Shown here in pieces: positions 25,141 through 34,251 of a DNA stretch of 64,000 bases. The stretch spans positions 1,537,501-1,601,500 of the forward strand of contig CCMO02000001.1 in the NCBI GenBank assembly GCA_000751295.2, written 5' to 3'. Origin of the DNA: a bacterium YEK0313 (GTDB lineage Bacteria; Pseudomonadota; Alphaproteobacteria; Rhizobiales; Phreatobacteraceae). Position numbers and translations under genes: made by a program. The stretch's first letter is position 1, and each line of letters opens with the position of its first letter. The notes beneath the pieces are model-generated. The model searched no databases, had not been told where the DNA came from, and worked only from the letters and a program-made list of their open reading frames with translations.

Positions 25141-25155
25141 TCTTAGTTACCAAGA
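25141..25155. promoter_or_regulatory. Candidate MarR operator
   Basis: TCTTAGTTACCAAGA is an imperfect palindrome (arms TCTTAGT and ACCAAGA, six of seven pairs) in an AT-rich island. It begins four bases from the MarR start codon, between two divergent genes. Its size and place fit a MarR-type site; binding is inferred. Confidence 0.55.
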
Positions 25156-25232
25156 TATACACTCTTCAAGATTGTGCCACGAAGCGGCCGCCGCGTCGAT
25201 GGCTCCCAGGTACCCCCCGAGGACATCGACCC

Positions 25233-26450
25233 ATGAACGACACGGCCCAGCCGGCGACCGCCGGCGACATCCTGGTGATCGGCGGCGGCATTGCCGGCTG
25301 CGCCACCGCCCTCTTCCTCGCCAAGGCCGGCTTCCGGCCGCGGGTCTTCGAGGCCTATCCCGACATTCGCGGCATCGGCGGCAGCCTGCAGATCGCGCCG
25401 AACGGCCTTGCCGTGCTGGATGCGCTGGGGCTGGCCGAAACGCTCGCTGCCCGCGGCTCGCCGTGCGAACGGGCGGAATTCCGCGACGGCCGCGGCCGGC
25501 TGCTCGGCGCGATGGCGAACCGCCCGGCCGCCGGCAGCCGCCTGCCGGTCATGATAGCGCGCGCGAGCCTGCAGGAGGTGCTGCACGACCAGGCGCTCGC
25601 AGCGGGCATTCCGGTCGTCCACGGCAAGCGCCTTGCCGGCTACGAGGAGACCGGCGATGCGATCATCGCCCGTTTCGAGGACGGCACGACGGCGCGCGGC
25701 GACCTGCTGGTCGGCGCCGACGGCCTGCATTCGCGCGTGCGCCGGGTGCTGCTGCCCGACGGGCCGGAGCCGACCTATACCGGGCTGACCGGAACCGGCG
25801 GCTGGGTGCCGGCCGCGACCCTCGCCCGGGCCGGCCTGCCCGGGGCCGGCGCCATGACGCTGTTCTTCGGCGCCGGCGCCTTTATCGGCTGCGCCCAGGC
25901 CGAACAGAACGGCGCGGCGGCCGGCACCTGGTGGTCCTCGCTCGCCCGCGATGCGCCGCTCGATGCCGCCGCGCGCGCCGCGCTCACCGGCAAGGCCGGG
26001 CTCGACACCACGCTGGCCGCCGGCGGCGGCTGGAATCCGATGGTGCGGCAGCATCTCGGCGCGACCGCCGAGATGATCCCGCCCATCGACATCTTCGACA
26101 TTGCCAGCCTGCCGCGCTGGTGGCGCGGCCGCGCCGTGCTCGTCGGCGATGCCGCCCACGCCGTCGCGCCCCATTCCGGGCAGGGCGCCTCGATGGCGCT
26201 GGAGGATGCCGTGACGCTGGCGCACCTCCTGCGCGAGCGGGGCCTTGCCGACATCGCAGCGACCCTCGCCGCCTTCGAGGGCGAGCGGCGCGAACGGGTC
26301 GAGCGGGTCGTCGCCTATAGCCGGCGGATCGGCGCGACCAAGAAGCGCGGGCCGATCGGCGCCTACGTGCAGAGCCTCGTCCTGCGCCTCGTCCTCAGGC
26401 TGTCGCCGCCCGATTTCGGCTGGCTCTACGACCATCGCGTCCGCTGGTAG
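25233..26450 (+). CDS. FAD-dependent monooxygenase (aromatic hydroxylase type)
   Basis: This 405-residue class A flavoprotein monooxygenase would hydroxylate an aromatic or similar ring using NAD(P)H. The N-terminal dinucleotide fold is ILVIGGGIAGCATALFLAKAG, the DG motif GDLLVGADGLHSRVRR, and the late FAD motif GRAVLVGDAAHAVAPHSGQG. The ATG at 25233 directly precedes the conserved fold. It diverges from a MarR regulator, the usual arrangement for inducible aromatic oxidation or detoxification. The substrate is not readable. Confidence 0.92.
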   Translation: MNDTAQPATAGDILVIGGGIAGCATALFLAKAGFRPRVFEAYPDIRGIGGSLQIAPNGLAVLDALGLAETLAARGSPCERAEFRDGRGRLLGAMANRPAAGSRLPVMIARASLQEVLHDQALAAGIPVVHGKRLAGYEETGDAIIARFEDGTTARGDLLVGADGLHSRVRRVLLPDGPEPTYTGLTGTGGWVPAATLARAGLPGAGAMTLFFGAGAFIGCAQAEQNGAAAGTWWSSLARDAPLDAAARAALTGKAGLDTTLAAGGGWNPMVRQHLGATAEMIPPIDIFDIASLPRWWRGRAVLVGDAAHAVAPHSGQGASMALEDAVTLAHLLRERGLADIAATLAAFEGERRERVERVVAYSRRIGATKKRGPIGAYVQSLVLRLVLRLSPPDFGWLYDHRVRW

Positions 26451-26749
26451 CCCGGCCTGTCGCTACGGCAGGTTGCGCGCCGATCAATTCAGGCGTGCAT
26501 CGATGCGGCAGCATGCGGGCGGGCGGGGCCATGCTTTGGCCGCCTTCCGGCGCTTGATAGCCGGCCTCGCCCGTCCTGACCGGCGTTCGAGAGGGTCTGC
26601 GGCGTCGCCTCGCCCGTTCCGCGGGCGACAGTGGCGCCACGCTATCGCCATGGCGCCGCCACGGCGACGTCGCCACGGCTTGGCGAAGGCCCCGCGAAGC
26701 AGGTACAAGACGTCAGTTCCCACCTCATTGTTCCGACAGAGGCTCGATT
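26451..26749. other. Gene-free stretch upstream of D,D-carboxypeptidase
   Basis: These 299 bases have no credible gene. Around 26600-26690 there is a run of GCGCCAC/GGCGAC-type short inverted motifs (for example TGGCGCCACGC and ATGGCGCCGCCAC) that can fold. The stretch must hold the promoter of the next gene; I could not assign boxes. Confidence 0.5.
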
Positions 26750-27964
26750 TTGCGGATCTGCGCCCCAGCCTTCGCCGCCACGATCGCGCTCAGCCTCGGG
26801 GCCGGCGTCGCCATGCCGTCGCCCGCCGCCGCGCAGCAGGTCGGCCCGACCATCGTCGTCGACGTCGCGACCGGCCAGGTCCTGCAGTCCGACCGTGCCG
26901 GCGCGCCCTGGCTGCCGGCTTCGCTCACCAAGATGATGACCGCCTATGTCGCACTGTCGCAGGTGCGCCAGGGCCGGGTCAGCCTGAATACCGGCCTCAC
27001 CGTGTCGCAGCGGGCGGCGCGGGCCGCGCCCTCCAAGATGGGCTTCCGGCCGGGCACCGTCATCACCATCGACAATGCCCTGAAGATCATCATGGTAAAG
27101 TCGGCGAACGACGTCTCCATCACCATTGCCGAGGGACTCGGCGGGTCGGTTGAGAATTTCGCCGCCATGATGAATGCCGAGGCGCGCCGGCTCGGCATGA
27201 CCGCGACCCATTTCGTCAACCCGAACGGCCTGCCGGCGACCGGGCAGCAGACCTCGGCGCGCGACATGGCGGTGCTCGCCCGCGCGCTGATGCGCGAATT
27301 CCCGGACCAGTCGCTGCTCTGGCGCATGCCGGCGATCCGCTACGGCAACCGCGTCATCCGCAACCACAACCACCTGATCGGCCGCTATCCGGGCGCCGAC
27401 GGCTTCAAGACCGGCTTCACCTGCGCCTCCGGCTTCAACGTGGTGGCGACCGCCACCCGCGGCGGGCGCCAGCTCATCGTCGTCGTGCTCGGCGCGACCT
27501 CGGCGCGCGGCCGGGCCGAGACCGCCGCCGGCCTGTTCGAGCGCCATTTCGCGAGCTTCGGTGGCACCGGCATCGCCCTCGACAGCGTCGCCAACGACAC
27601 GTTCTCGGCGCCCGCGAACATTCGCGACCAGGCCTGTCGGCGGCGCGGCCGCGGCGGCCCGGTCTATATCGAATCGGGCGAGGACCTGGAGAACGAGCCG
27701 ATCGCCTCGACGACCGATCCGGGCAATCTCAGCTACGCGCAGATGATGGCGCAGCCCTCGGCCGGCCGCCGCTCGGCGGGCATGCAGGCCATTGCCGCCG
27801 CCTCCGGCCAGGTTCCCTCGCTGCTCGGCCCCTACCGGCCGACCATGGACCCGATCCCGGTCTTCATCGGCGGGGCGAGCTCGGCCCCGCCGCCGGCGCG
27901 CGCCGTGCCCCGTCCGGCCTCCCGTCCCGCGGCGCGCGCCGCGGCTCCCGCACCACGCCCGTGA
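26750..27964 (+). CDS. D-alanyl-D-alanine carboxypeptidase (DacA/DacF-like PBP)
   Basis: This 404-residue periplasmic penicillin-binding protein trims the terminal D-Ala from peptidoglycan stem peptides. It has a signal peptide (ICAPAFAATIALSLGAGVAM to AAAQ), the SxxK motif (S58-L-T-K61), SAN in VKSANDVSI, and KTG in GFKTGFTCASG. The C-terminus is a Pro/Ala/Arg-rich tail (about 370-404) in place of an amphipathic anchor. The start is a TTG at 26750, supported by AGAGG and by the signal peptide beginning at once. An EamA transporter gene overlaps its stop by four bases. Confidence 0.9.
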   Translation: MRICAPAFAATIALSLGAGVAMPSPAAAQQVGPTIVVDVATGQVLQSDRAGAPWLPASLTKMMTAYVALSQVRQGRVSLNTGLTVSQRAARAAPSKMGFRPGTVITIDNALKIIMVKSANDVSITIAEGLGGSVENFAAMMNAEARRLGMTATHFVNPNGLPATGQQTSARDMAVLARALMREFPDQSLLWRMPAIRYGNRVIRNHNHLIGRYPGADGFKTGFTCASGFNVVATATRGGRQLIVVVLGATSARGRAETAAGLFERHFASFGGTGIALDSVANDTFSAPANIRDQACRRRGRGGPVYIESGEDLENEPIASTTDPGNLSYAQMMAQPSAGRRSAGMQAIAAASGQVPSLLGPYRPTMDPIPVFIGGASSAPPPARAVPRPASRPAARAAAPAPRP

Positions 27965-28848
27965 GCCTGTCGCCGCGCGCGATCGGCATCGGCGCGGCGC
28001 TCGCCGGCGCCTTCGCCTACGGCATCAATATCGTCTATGCCCGCGCGGCGACGCAGCAGGGGGTCTCCGCAGCCGATCTCGTCTTCCTGCGCGTCTTCCT
28101 GATGCTCGGCGCGGTGACCGCGACGATCGGGTTCGCCGGCGGCTCGCTGAAGGTCGAGCGCCGGCACCGGCCGGTCCTGGCACTGGTCGGGGTCAGCTCG
28201 GCCGGCATCGGCCTTGCCTATTTCTTCGCCGTCTCCTTCGTGCCGATCGGCGTCGCCGCGGTGATCTTCTACACCTTCCCGCTGCTGATCCTGATCGCCA
28301 GCCCCTTCGTCGACGGCGAGCGCCTCACCCTCGAGCGCCTCGCCGTCTTCGCGCTCGCCTTTGCCGGCCTCGCCGTGGCGCTCGGGCCGACGCTCGGCGC
28401 CATCGACCTGCGCGGCGTCGCGCTGGCCGCCGCCGCCAGCCTCTTCGCCGCCTGCCAGTTCTTCGCCGCCGCCCATGCCGGCCGGCTTGTCGCGCCGTCG
28501 GCCCTGCTGTTCTGGTCGCATGTCGTGATCATGCCGATCGCCGGCCTTGCCGCGCTCTGGCACGGCCTCGGCCAGCTGAACGCCCTGACCGGCGCCTGGT
28601 TCGCCGCCGCCATGACCATGCTCGGCTATCTCGCCGGCTTCGCCTTCCAGATGCTCAGCGCCCGCAGCGCGCCGCCGGCCCTCGTCGGTCTCGTCTTCTG
28701 CCTCGAACCGGTGGTGGCGATTGCCACCGCCAATCTCGTGCTTGGCGAAACGCTGACGACGCCCCAAATGGTGGGAAGCCTTCTCGTTCTCGCCGCCCTC
28801 GTCGCATCCTCGCTCGCCGAGCTGCGGCGCCGGCCGCAGCCCGCCTGA
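27961..28848 (+). CDS. EamA family (DMT superfamily) transporter
   Basis: This 295-residue inner-membrane protein has about ten hydrophobic helices in two EamA repeats, starting AIGIGAALAGAFAYGINIVY and, in the second half, GVALAAAASLFAACQFFAAA. Such proteins export amino acids or other metabolites. The GTG start at 27961 overlaps the stop of the carboxypeptidase (GTGA), so translation is coupled. The substrate is unknown. Confidence 0.88.
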   Translation: MSLSPRAIGIGAALAGAFAYGINIVYARAATQQGVSAADLVFLRVFLMLGAVTATIGFAGGSLKVERRHRPVLALVGVSSAGIGLAYFFAVSFVPIGVAAVIFYTFPLLILIASPFVDGERLTLERLAVFALAFAGLAVALGPTLGAIDLRGVALAAAASLFAACQFFAAAHAGRLVAPSALLFWSHVVIMPIAGLAALWHGLGQLNALTGAWFAAAMTMLGYLAGFAFQMLSARSAPPALVGLVFCLEPVVAIATANLVLGETLTTPQMVGSLLVLAALVASSLAELRRRPQPA

Positions 28849-28854
28849 CCGACC

Positions 28855-29982
28855 ATGCCCGACACATCCGCCTCCGATGCCCCCCGCCCGCGGCGGCCGC
28901 GACCGCCGATCCCGGTGACCGTGCTCACCGGTTTCCTCGGCGCCGGCAAGACGACGCTGCTGAACCGGCTCCTCGCCGATCCCGGCCTGAAGAACACCGC
29001 CGTCCTGATCAACGAATTCGGCGAGATTGGGCTCGACCACCTGCTGGTCCGCACGGTCGAGGACGGCATCGTCATGCTGTCCTCCGGCTGCGTCTGCTGC
29101 TCGGTGCGCGGCGATCTCGTCGCGGCGCTCGAAGACCTCTTGCGCGCGCTCGACAATGGCCGCATCGACCCGTTCGACCGGGTGGTGATCGAGACGACGG
29201 GGCTCGCCGACCCGATTCCGGTCATCCACACCATGATGGCGCATCCCTATCTCGTGATGCGCTACCGGCTCGACGCCGTGATCACCGTGATCGACGCGGT
29301 GAACGGCCTCGCAACGCTCGACGCCCATCCGGAGGCCGTGAAGCAGGCCGCGGTGGCGGACCGCATCGTGCTGAGCAAGACCGACCTCGTCGACGATGCG
29401 GCGCGGCGTGCCGACCTCGCGCGCCTCGAGGCGCGGCTCGCCCAGCTCGCGCCGGCGGCGATCCGGCTCGACGCCGCCAGGGGCGAGGCGGATGCCGCCG
29501 CCGTGCTCGCCGCCGGCCTCTACGACCCCGCGACCAAGCTGCCCGATGTCGCCCGCTGGCTGAACGAAGCGGCGCTGAACCCCGACGATGCCGGCCATGC
29601 CCATGACGACGGCATCAAGGCCTTCGCCCTGACCAGCGACCAGGCCATGGGTTCGGCCGCCTTCGACATGTTCATGGACCTGTTGCGCGGCGCCCACGGG
29701 CCGAAGCTCCTGCGCGTCAAGGGCGTCGTCAAGATCGCCGAATTTTCGGACCGGCCGGTGGTGATCCACGGCGCCCAGCACGTCTTCCATCCGACCACGG
29801 TGCTCGACGCCTGGCCGGACGGCGATGCCCGCACCCGCATCGTCTTCATCCTGAAGGACATGGAGCCGCGGGTGATCCAGGCGCTCCATGACGCCTTTCT
29901 CGGCACGGCGCGGCCGGACCAGCCGGACCGCGCCGCCCTGACCGACAATCCGCTCGCCATTCCAGGACTGAGAGGCCGATGA
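28855..29982 (+). CDS. CobW/COG0523 family GTP-binding protein
   Basis: This 375-residue G3E GTPase is thought to deliver or sense metal ions. VTVLTGFLGAGKTTLLNRLL is the Walker A part, and LSSGCVCCSVRGDL carries the CxCC metal site. ETTGLADP and VLSKTDLVD complete the GTPase signature. A C-terminal CobW domain spans about residues 255-355. The His/Asp-rich stretch DAGHAHDDG between the domains could bind metal. It follows the EamA gene closely and overlaps the DUF924 gene by four bases. The target metalloprotein is unknown. Confidence 0.92.
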   Translation: MPDTSASDAPRPRRPRPPIPVTVLTGFLGAGKTTLLNRLLADPGLKNTAVLINEFGEIGLDHLLVRTVEDGIVMLSSGCVCCSVRGDLVAALEDLLRALDNGRIDPFDRVVIETTGLADPIPVIHTMMAHPYLVMRYRLDAVITVIDAVNGLATLDAHPEAVKQAAVADRIVLSKTDLVDDAARRADLARLEARLAQLAPAAIRLDAARGEADAAAVLAAGLYDPATKLPDVARWLNEAALNPDDAGHAHDDGIKAFALTSDQAMGSAAFDMFMDLLRGAHGPKLLRVKGVVKIAEFSDRPVVIHGAQHVFHPTTVLDAWPDGDARTRIVFILKDMEPRVIQALHDAFLGTARPDQPDRAALTDNPLAIPGLRGR

Positions 29983-30539
29983 CCGACAGCACAGCGGCGA
30001 TTGCCACCCCGACCGAGATTCTCGCCTTCTGGCGCAAGGCCGGACCGGATTTCTGGTTCGTCAAGGACGAGGCCTTCGACCGGGCGATCACCGAACGGTT
30101 CCTCGCCACCTACGAGGCGGCCGCGGCGGGATCGCTGGAGAGCTGGGAAACGACGGCCGAGGCGACGCTGGCCCTCGTCATCGTGCTCGACCAGTTCCCG
30201 CGCAACATGTTCCGCGGGACGCCGCGCGCCTTCGCCGCCGATCCGCTGGCGCTGGCGATCGCCGAGCGCGCGGTCGGCAAGGGGTTCGACCGGCTGATCG
30301 GGCCGGATCTGCGCAGCTTCCTCTATCTGCCCATGGAGCACTGCGAGCAGATCGGCGTGCAGCGCCGTTCGGTCGCGCTGTTCGCGACGCTCGGCGATGC
30401 CGAGCTCGACCGCTACGCGGTCATCCACCACGACCTGATCGCGGCCTATGGCCGGTTTCCCCACCGCAACGCCATTCTCGGCCGCACCAGCTCGCCGGAA
30501 GAGCTGGCCTTCCTCGAAACCGACGGCTTCAAGGGGTGA
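29979..30539 (+). CDS. DUF924 family protein
   Basis: This 186-residue all-helical protein belongs to DUF924, with typical PTEILAFWRKAGPDFWFVKDEAFD, VLDQFPRNMFRGTPRAF and LRSFLYLPMEHCE segments. The fold resembles TPR-like helical bundles; no function is established. It overlaps the CobW gene (ATGA), so it belongs to the same short operon. Confidence 0.9.
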   Translation: MTDSTAAIATPTEILAFWRKAGPDFWFVKDEAFDRAITERFLATYEAAAAGSLESWETTAEATLALVIVLDQFPRNMFRGTPRAFAADPLALAIAERAVGKGFDRLIGPDLRSFLYLPMEHCEQIGVQRRSVALFATLGDAELDRYAVIHHDLIAAYGRFPHRNAILGRTSSPEELAFLETDGFKG

Positions 30540-30648
30540 TTGGCGAATAGCGAGTGGCGAATGGCGGCGTCCGGAGCGGACAGCCCGGGGGCAGCGCGAC
30601 CTGGTCGTCGCATCCCTACTCGCCATTCGCTATTTCGCCATTCGCCAA
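30539..30648. repeat. GGCGAATA/G-type inverted repeat between convergent genes
   Basis: The arm at 30539-30566 (TGGCGAATAGCGAGTGGCGA and onward) is mirrored at 30617-30648 (CGCCATTCGCTATTTCGCCA and onward), with a GC-rich centre. Each arm is built of repeated GGCGAAT units. It starts at the DUF924 stop and covers the end of gluQ. It can form a long stem that may end both transcripts. Confidence 0.75.
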
Positions 30649-31542
30649 ACTTCTCCTGATCTCCTCGGGCGTCACCCCCATCGTCCGCAACGCGGCAAGC
30701 CCGGTTGCGGCCTCGCTTTTCGACAGCTTGCGGCCGTCGGCGCCGAGCACCAGCCGGTGGTGGCGGTAGACCGGCTCCGGCAGGCCGAGCAGGGTCTGCA
30801 GCAGCCGGTGCACGGCTGTCGCCTCGCGGAGGTCCTGGCCGCGCACCACATGGGTCACGCCCTGGAGCGCGTCGTCGACCACGACCGACAGGTGATAGCT
30901 GGTCGGCACCTCCTTGCGCGCCAGCACCACGTCGCCCCAGCGGCCGGGATCGGCCGGAACGCGGCTTGCCGGCGCGCCGGTTTCGTCGACCTCGGTCCAG
31001 GCAAGCGGCCCGCCGAGCCGGGCGATCGCCTCGGCCATGCGCAGCCGGAGCGCGAAGGGTTCGCCCGCCGCGATGCGCCGCGCCCGCTCCGCCGCGCTCA
31101 TCGCCGCGCCCCGCCCGGCATAGAGCGGCGCGCCGTCGGGATCGGTCGGCCAGGGCCGGTCCTCGGCCGCGGCCCGCTCGGCCACCAGCGCCTTCAGCTC
31201 CGCCCGGCTCTCGAAGCTCGCAAAGACGAGGCCCATCGCGTCGAGCCGGTCGAGCGCGGCGCGATAGGTGGCAAGGTGCTCCGACTGCCGGCGCGGCGGC
31301 ATTTCGAAATCGATGCCGAGCCAGGCGAGGTCCTCGACGATCGCCCGCTCGAATTCCGGCCGGCAGCGCGTCGGGTCGATATCCTCGATGCGCAGCAGCA
31401 GGCGCCCGCCGAGCCGGCGCGCCATGGCGGCGTTTTCCAGCGCGCTCAGGGCATGGCCGAGATGCAGCAGCCCGTTCGGGCTCGGCGCGAAGCGCAGCAC
31501 GGCGGGCTGGTCCATCGAAATCGGCTGATGCGCGGCGGCCAT
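30616..31542 (-). CDS. gluQ: Glutamyl-Q tRNA(Asp) synthetase
   Basis: This 308-residue truncated glutamyl-tRNA synthetase homologue lacks the anticodon-binding domain. The group attaches glutamate to queuosine in tRNA-Asp. The HIGH motif is HLGH in RFAPSPNGLLHLGHALSA; the KMSKS motif is KLSKS. RIEDIDPTRCRPEF is the family's ribose-binding stretch. The start at 31542 is uncertain; an ATG at 31515 is equally possible. The last eleven residues (SLANGEIANGE) are encoded by the GGCGAAT-type repeat, so the C-terminus appears to have been rewritten by it. Confidence 0.92.
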   Translation of the reverse strand: MAAAHQPISMDQPAVLRFAPSPNGLLHLGHALSALENAAMARRLGGRLLLRIEDIDPTRCRPEFERAIVEDLAWLGIDFEMPPRRQSEHLATYRAALDRLDAMGLVFASFESRAELKALVAERAAAEDRPWPTDPDGAPLYAGRGAAMSAAERARRIAAGEPFALRLRMAEAIARLGGPLAWTEVDETGAPASRVPADPGRWGDVVLARKEVPTSYHLSVVVDDALQGVTHVVRGQDLREATAVHRLLQTLLGLPEPVYRHHRLVLGADGRKLSKSEAATGLAALRTMGVTPEEIRRSLANGEIANGE

Positions 31543-31608
31543 GATCAAGCCTATGCTGCGCGCCCCGCCCGAAGGCAACCGGCCAAGGCCACGCAGCACG
31601 ATCAGACC

Positions 31609-32265
31609 ATGGCGATTACCCATATCGAGACCGAGGCGGATCTGGCCGGCGCGCTGGCCGCGCTGGCCGCGCTTTGCCCGCACATGGCGCGCACCCATGC
31701 CGAGCTCGGCGCGCCGCCGCTACGCCGCCGCGCGCCCGGTTTCGAGGGCCTCGTGCAGATCGTCGTGTTCCAGCAGATCTCGGTCGACGCGGCGCGGGCC
31801 ATCTGGGCCCGGGCCGAGACGGTGTTCGGCAGCTTCACGCCGGAGATCCTGGCCGCGGCCGACGACGAGGCCTATCGGGCGGCTGGCCTGTCGCGGCCGA
31901 AAGTGCGCACGCTGCGCGCCATCGCCGCCGCGGTGACGGCCGGCGCGCTCGACCTTGCGGCCCTCGCCGAGCTTGCCGCGGACGAGGCCCATGCCCGCCT
32001 GACCGCGGTGAAGGGCATCGGGCCCTGGACCGCCGACGTCTACCTGCTGTCGTGCCTCGGCCATGGCGATGCCTGGCCGGCCGGGGACGTTGCGCTGCAA
32101 TCGGCGGCGGGCGACCTGCTCGGCCTCGCCGTCCGCCCGACGGCCAGGGAGATGGGGCCGCTCGCCGAGCGCTGGCGGCCCTATCGGGCGGTCGCCGCGC
32201 GCCTGCTCTGGGCCTATTACGCGGCGCGGCGCACCGGCCGCCTCGCCGAGCCGCTGGTGGCCTGA
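31609..32265 (+). CDS. DNA-3-methyladenine glycosylase, AlkA type
   Basis: This 218-residue base-excision repair enzyme carries the helix-hairpin-helix-GPD core LTAVKGIGPWTADVYLLSCL, followed by the catalytic Asp in WPAGDVALQSAAG. It lacks the N-terminal AlkA regulatory domain, giving the short alphaproteobacterial form. It would remove alkylated purines from DNA. It diverges from gluQ, and the carboxylesterase gene follows with a TGATG overlap. Confidence 0.9.
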   Translation: MAITHIETEADLAGALAALAALCPHMARTHAELGAPPLRRRAPGFEGLVQIVVFQQISVDAARAIWARAETVFGSFTPEILAAADDEAYRAAGLSRPKVRTLRAIAAAVTAGALDLAALAELAADEAHARLTAVKGIGPWTADVYLLSCLGHGDAWPAGDVALQSAAGDLLGLAVRPTAREMGPLAERWRPYRAVAARLLWAYYAARRTGRLAEPLVA

Positions 32266-32909
32266 TGCTGGACGGCCCGCGCCTCGACCCGCTGTCCGGC
32301 CGTGCCCGCCAGCTCGTGGTGATCCTGCACGGCTACGGTGCCGACGGCCACGACCTGATCCCGGTGGGCGAGGCCTGGCGCCCGGCCCTGCCGGATGCCG
32401 CCTTCGTCGCCCCCGACGGCCCCGAGCCCTGCGCCCATATGCCGGACGGCCGGCAATGGTTTCCGCTGGATCTGCGCGACCCCAGGGAATATTGGGCCGG
32501 CTGCCTCGGCGTGCGTCCGGCGGTCGACGCCTTTCTCGACACCGAGCTTGAAAGGCTCGGCCTCGACGACGGCGCGCTGGTTCTCGTCGGCTTCAGCCAG
32601 GGCACCATGACGGCGCTGCATGTCGGCCTGCGCCGGCCCCGGCCCGCGGCCGCGCTCATCGGCTATTCCGGCCGGCTCGCCGGGCTCGACCGGCTCGGCG
32701 AGATCACCGCCCGGCCGCCGGTGACGCTGATCCACGGCGCCGAGGACGACGTCATCGCCGCGACCGACATGGCGGTGGCGGCGACCGCGCTCGGCCGGGC
32801 CGGCCTTCACGTCGAGACCCATCTGGTGCCGCGCCTCGGCCACGAGATCGACGGGCGCGGCCTCGATTTCGGCCTCGCCGCGGTCCGGCGGGCCCTCGGA
32901 TCCGCCTGA
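32265..32909 (+). CDS. Phospholipase/carboxylesterase family alpha/beta hydrolase
   Basis: This 214-residue serine esterase belongs to the YpfH/acyl-protein thioesterase-like group. VVILHGYGADGHDLIPVGEAW gives the oxyanion region, LVGFSQGTMTALH the nucleophile elbow, and IHGAEDDVI and LGHEIDGRG the Asp and His. The ATG shares a base with the glycosylase stop, so translation is coupled. The physiological ester is unknown. Confidence 0.92.
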   Translation: MLDGPRLDPLSGRARQLVVILHGYGADGHDLIPVGEAWRPALPDAAFVAPDGPEPCAHMPDGRQWFPLDLRDPREYWAGCLGVRPAVDAFLDTELERLGLDDGALVLVGFSQGTMTALHVGLRRPRPAAALIGYSGRLAGLDRLGEITARPPVTLIHGAEDDVIAATDMAVAATALGRAGLHVETHLVPRLGHEIDGRGLDFGLAAVRRALGSA

Positions 32910-33018
32910 CGGAGGACCGGAAGGCTTCACAAGACCGACACAGTGCTCCTATTATTTAGCGGCATCTGCTTTCGCTGCTCGCGAATCAGCGGGCAGGACC
33001 GGTCGCAGGGAGTTGCTC

Positions 33019-33609
33019 GTGACGGTCGCCGTATCGCCCAGGGATCTGCCGGTCTCGGCCAGCATTTCCCCCGGTTCATGGCCTGCCCTGGTGCTCAACG
33101 CGGATTATCGCCCGTTGAGCTACTATCCCCTGTCGCTCTGGTCCTGGCAGGACACGATCAAGGCGGTGTTCCTCGATCGCGTCTCGGTCGTCTCCTTCTA
33201 CGAAAAGGCCATCCGCTCGCCCAGCTTCGAAATGCGGCTGCCGAGCGTCGTATCGCTCAAGACCTATGTGAAGCCCTCGCGCAACCCGGCCTTCACGCGC
33301 TTCAACGTGTTCCTGCGCGACAAATTCCGCTGCCAGTATTGCGGCGACTGCAACGACCTGACCTTCGACCACCTGGTGCCGCGCTCCAAGGGCGGCCAGA
33401 CCACCTGGGAGAACGTGCTGGCCGCCTGTTCGGCCTGCAATCTCATGAAGGGATCGAAGACCCTCAGGGAATCGGGCATGCAGCTGATGCAGCATCCCTA
33501 TGCCCCGACCGTGCAGGACCTGCACCGCAACGGCCGGCTGTTCCCGCCGAACTACCTTCACGAAAGCTGGATGGACTATCTCTACTGGGATACCGAGCTG
33601 GAGCCCTGA
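33019..33609 (+). CDS. HNH endonuclease family protein
   Basis: This 196-residue protein has a conserved N-terminal region (ALVLNADYRPLSYYPLSLWSWQ). A C-terminal HNH domain follows (about 100-165): FRCQYCG, the histidine in LTFDHLVPRSKGG, and NVLAACSACNLMKGSKTL, with two CxxC zinc pairs. It is widespread in alphaproteobacteria as a stand-alone housekeeping gene; the DNA target is unknown. The start is a GTG at 33019 after AGGGAG. No restriction or phage genes adjoin it, so defence is not implied. Confidence 0.9.
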   Translation: MTVAVSPRDLPVSASISPGSWPALVLNADYRPLSYYPLSLWSWQDTIKAVFLDRVSVVSFYEKAIRSPSFEMRLPSVVSLKTYVKPSRNPAFTRFNVFLRDKFRCQYCGDCNDLTFDHLVPRSKGGQTTWENVLAACSACNLMKGSKTLRESGMQLMQHPYAPTVQDLHRNGRLFPPNYLHESWMDYLYWDTELEP

Positions 33610-33626
33610 GGCCCCCGGCGAACCGG

Positions 33627-34151
33627 TCAGGCGTCGCGGCGCGCCGCGCCGACAAGGGCCACCAGCGACAGGACGGTCGCGATCAGCGCATTCCAGCCGG
33701 CCAGCGAAATGCCGAACAGCCGCCAGGCAGCCACCGTGCAATCGACGACAGGCGGCCCCGACCGCAGCTGCCGCATCAGGTCGGCCGGCGTGCGGGCGAG
33801 CGTCGAGGGCTGCGCGCAGGTCGTCGGCCCTTGCCAGAAGCCCCATTCGGCGCCGGCATGGTAGATGCCGAGCCCGGCGGCCCAGGCCATGACCAGGGCC
33901 AGCGCGAGAAGGCCGATGCGGATGACCAACGGCGGCAGGCGCAGGACGGCGCCGACGGCGAGGGCGAAGGCCAGGGGAATGGCGACATAATAGGGCACGC
34001 GCTGCTCGAGACAGAGCGGACAGGGTGCGAGACCGATCACGTACTGGAAGAAATAGGCGCCGAGGATGGTCGCCGTCGCGCCGCAACCGACCAGGAGCGC
34101 GGCGGCAAGGCGCGGATTGTTGCGGGCGTGAGTCAAAGTGCTTGCGGTCAT
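33627..34151 (-). CDS. dsbB: Disulfide bond formation protein B
   Basis: This 174-residue inner-membrane protein has four helices and two pairs of exposed cysteines: C44-P-L-C47 in IGLAPCPLCLEQRVPYY and the pair in PTTCAQPS and PVVDCTVAAW. It reoxidises periplasmic DsbA and passes electrons to quinone. The size and motifs fit the DsbB family; no dsbA is in the window. It converges on the HNH gene. Confidence 0.92.
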   Translation of the reverse strand: MTASTLTHARNNPRLAAALLVGCGATATILGAYFFQYVIGLAPCPLCLEQRVPYYVAIPLAFALAVGAVLRLPPLVIRIGLLALALVMAWAAGLGIYHAGAEWGFWQGPTTCAQPSTLARTPADLMRQLRSGPPVVDCTVAAWRLFGISLAGWNALIATVLSLVALVGAARRDA

Positions 34152-34251
34152 GGCCTCTGTCTTGGGCCGATCACGACGATCTGTCCATCCCGCCGGCCCG
34201 CGATGTCGCCTTTCGGTTGACCGGCGACGGCCCCTCGTTCATCACAAGATC

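Noticed and set aside
33019..33609. HNH protein as part of a defence system
   Set aside because: It stands alone beside dsbB and an esterase gene, with no methylase, helicase or other defence genes in the window.
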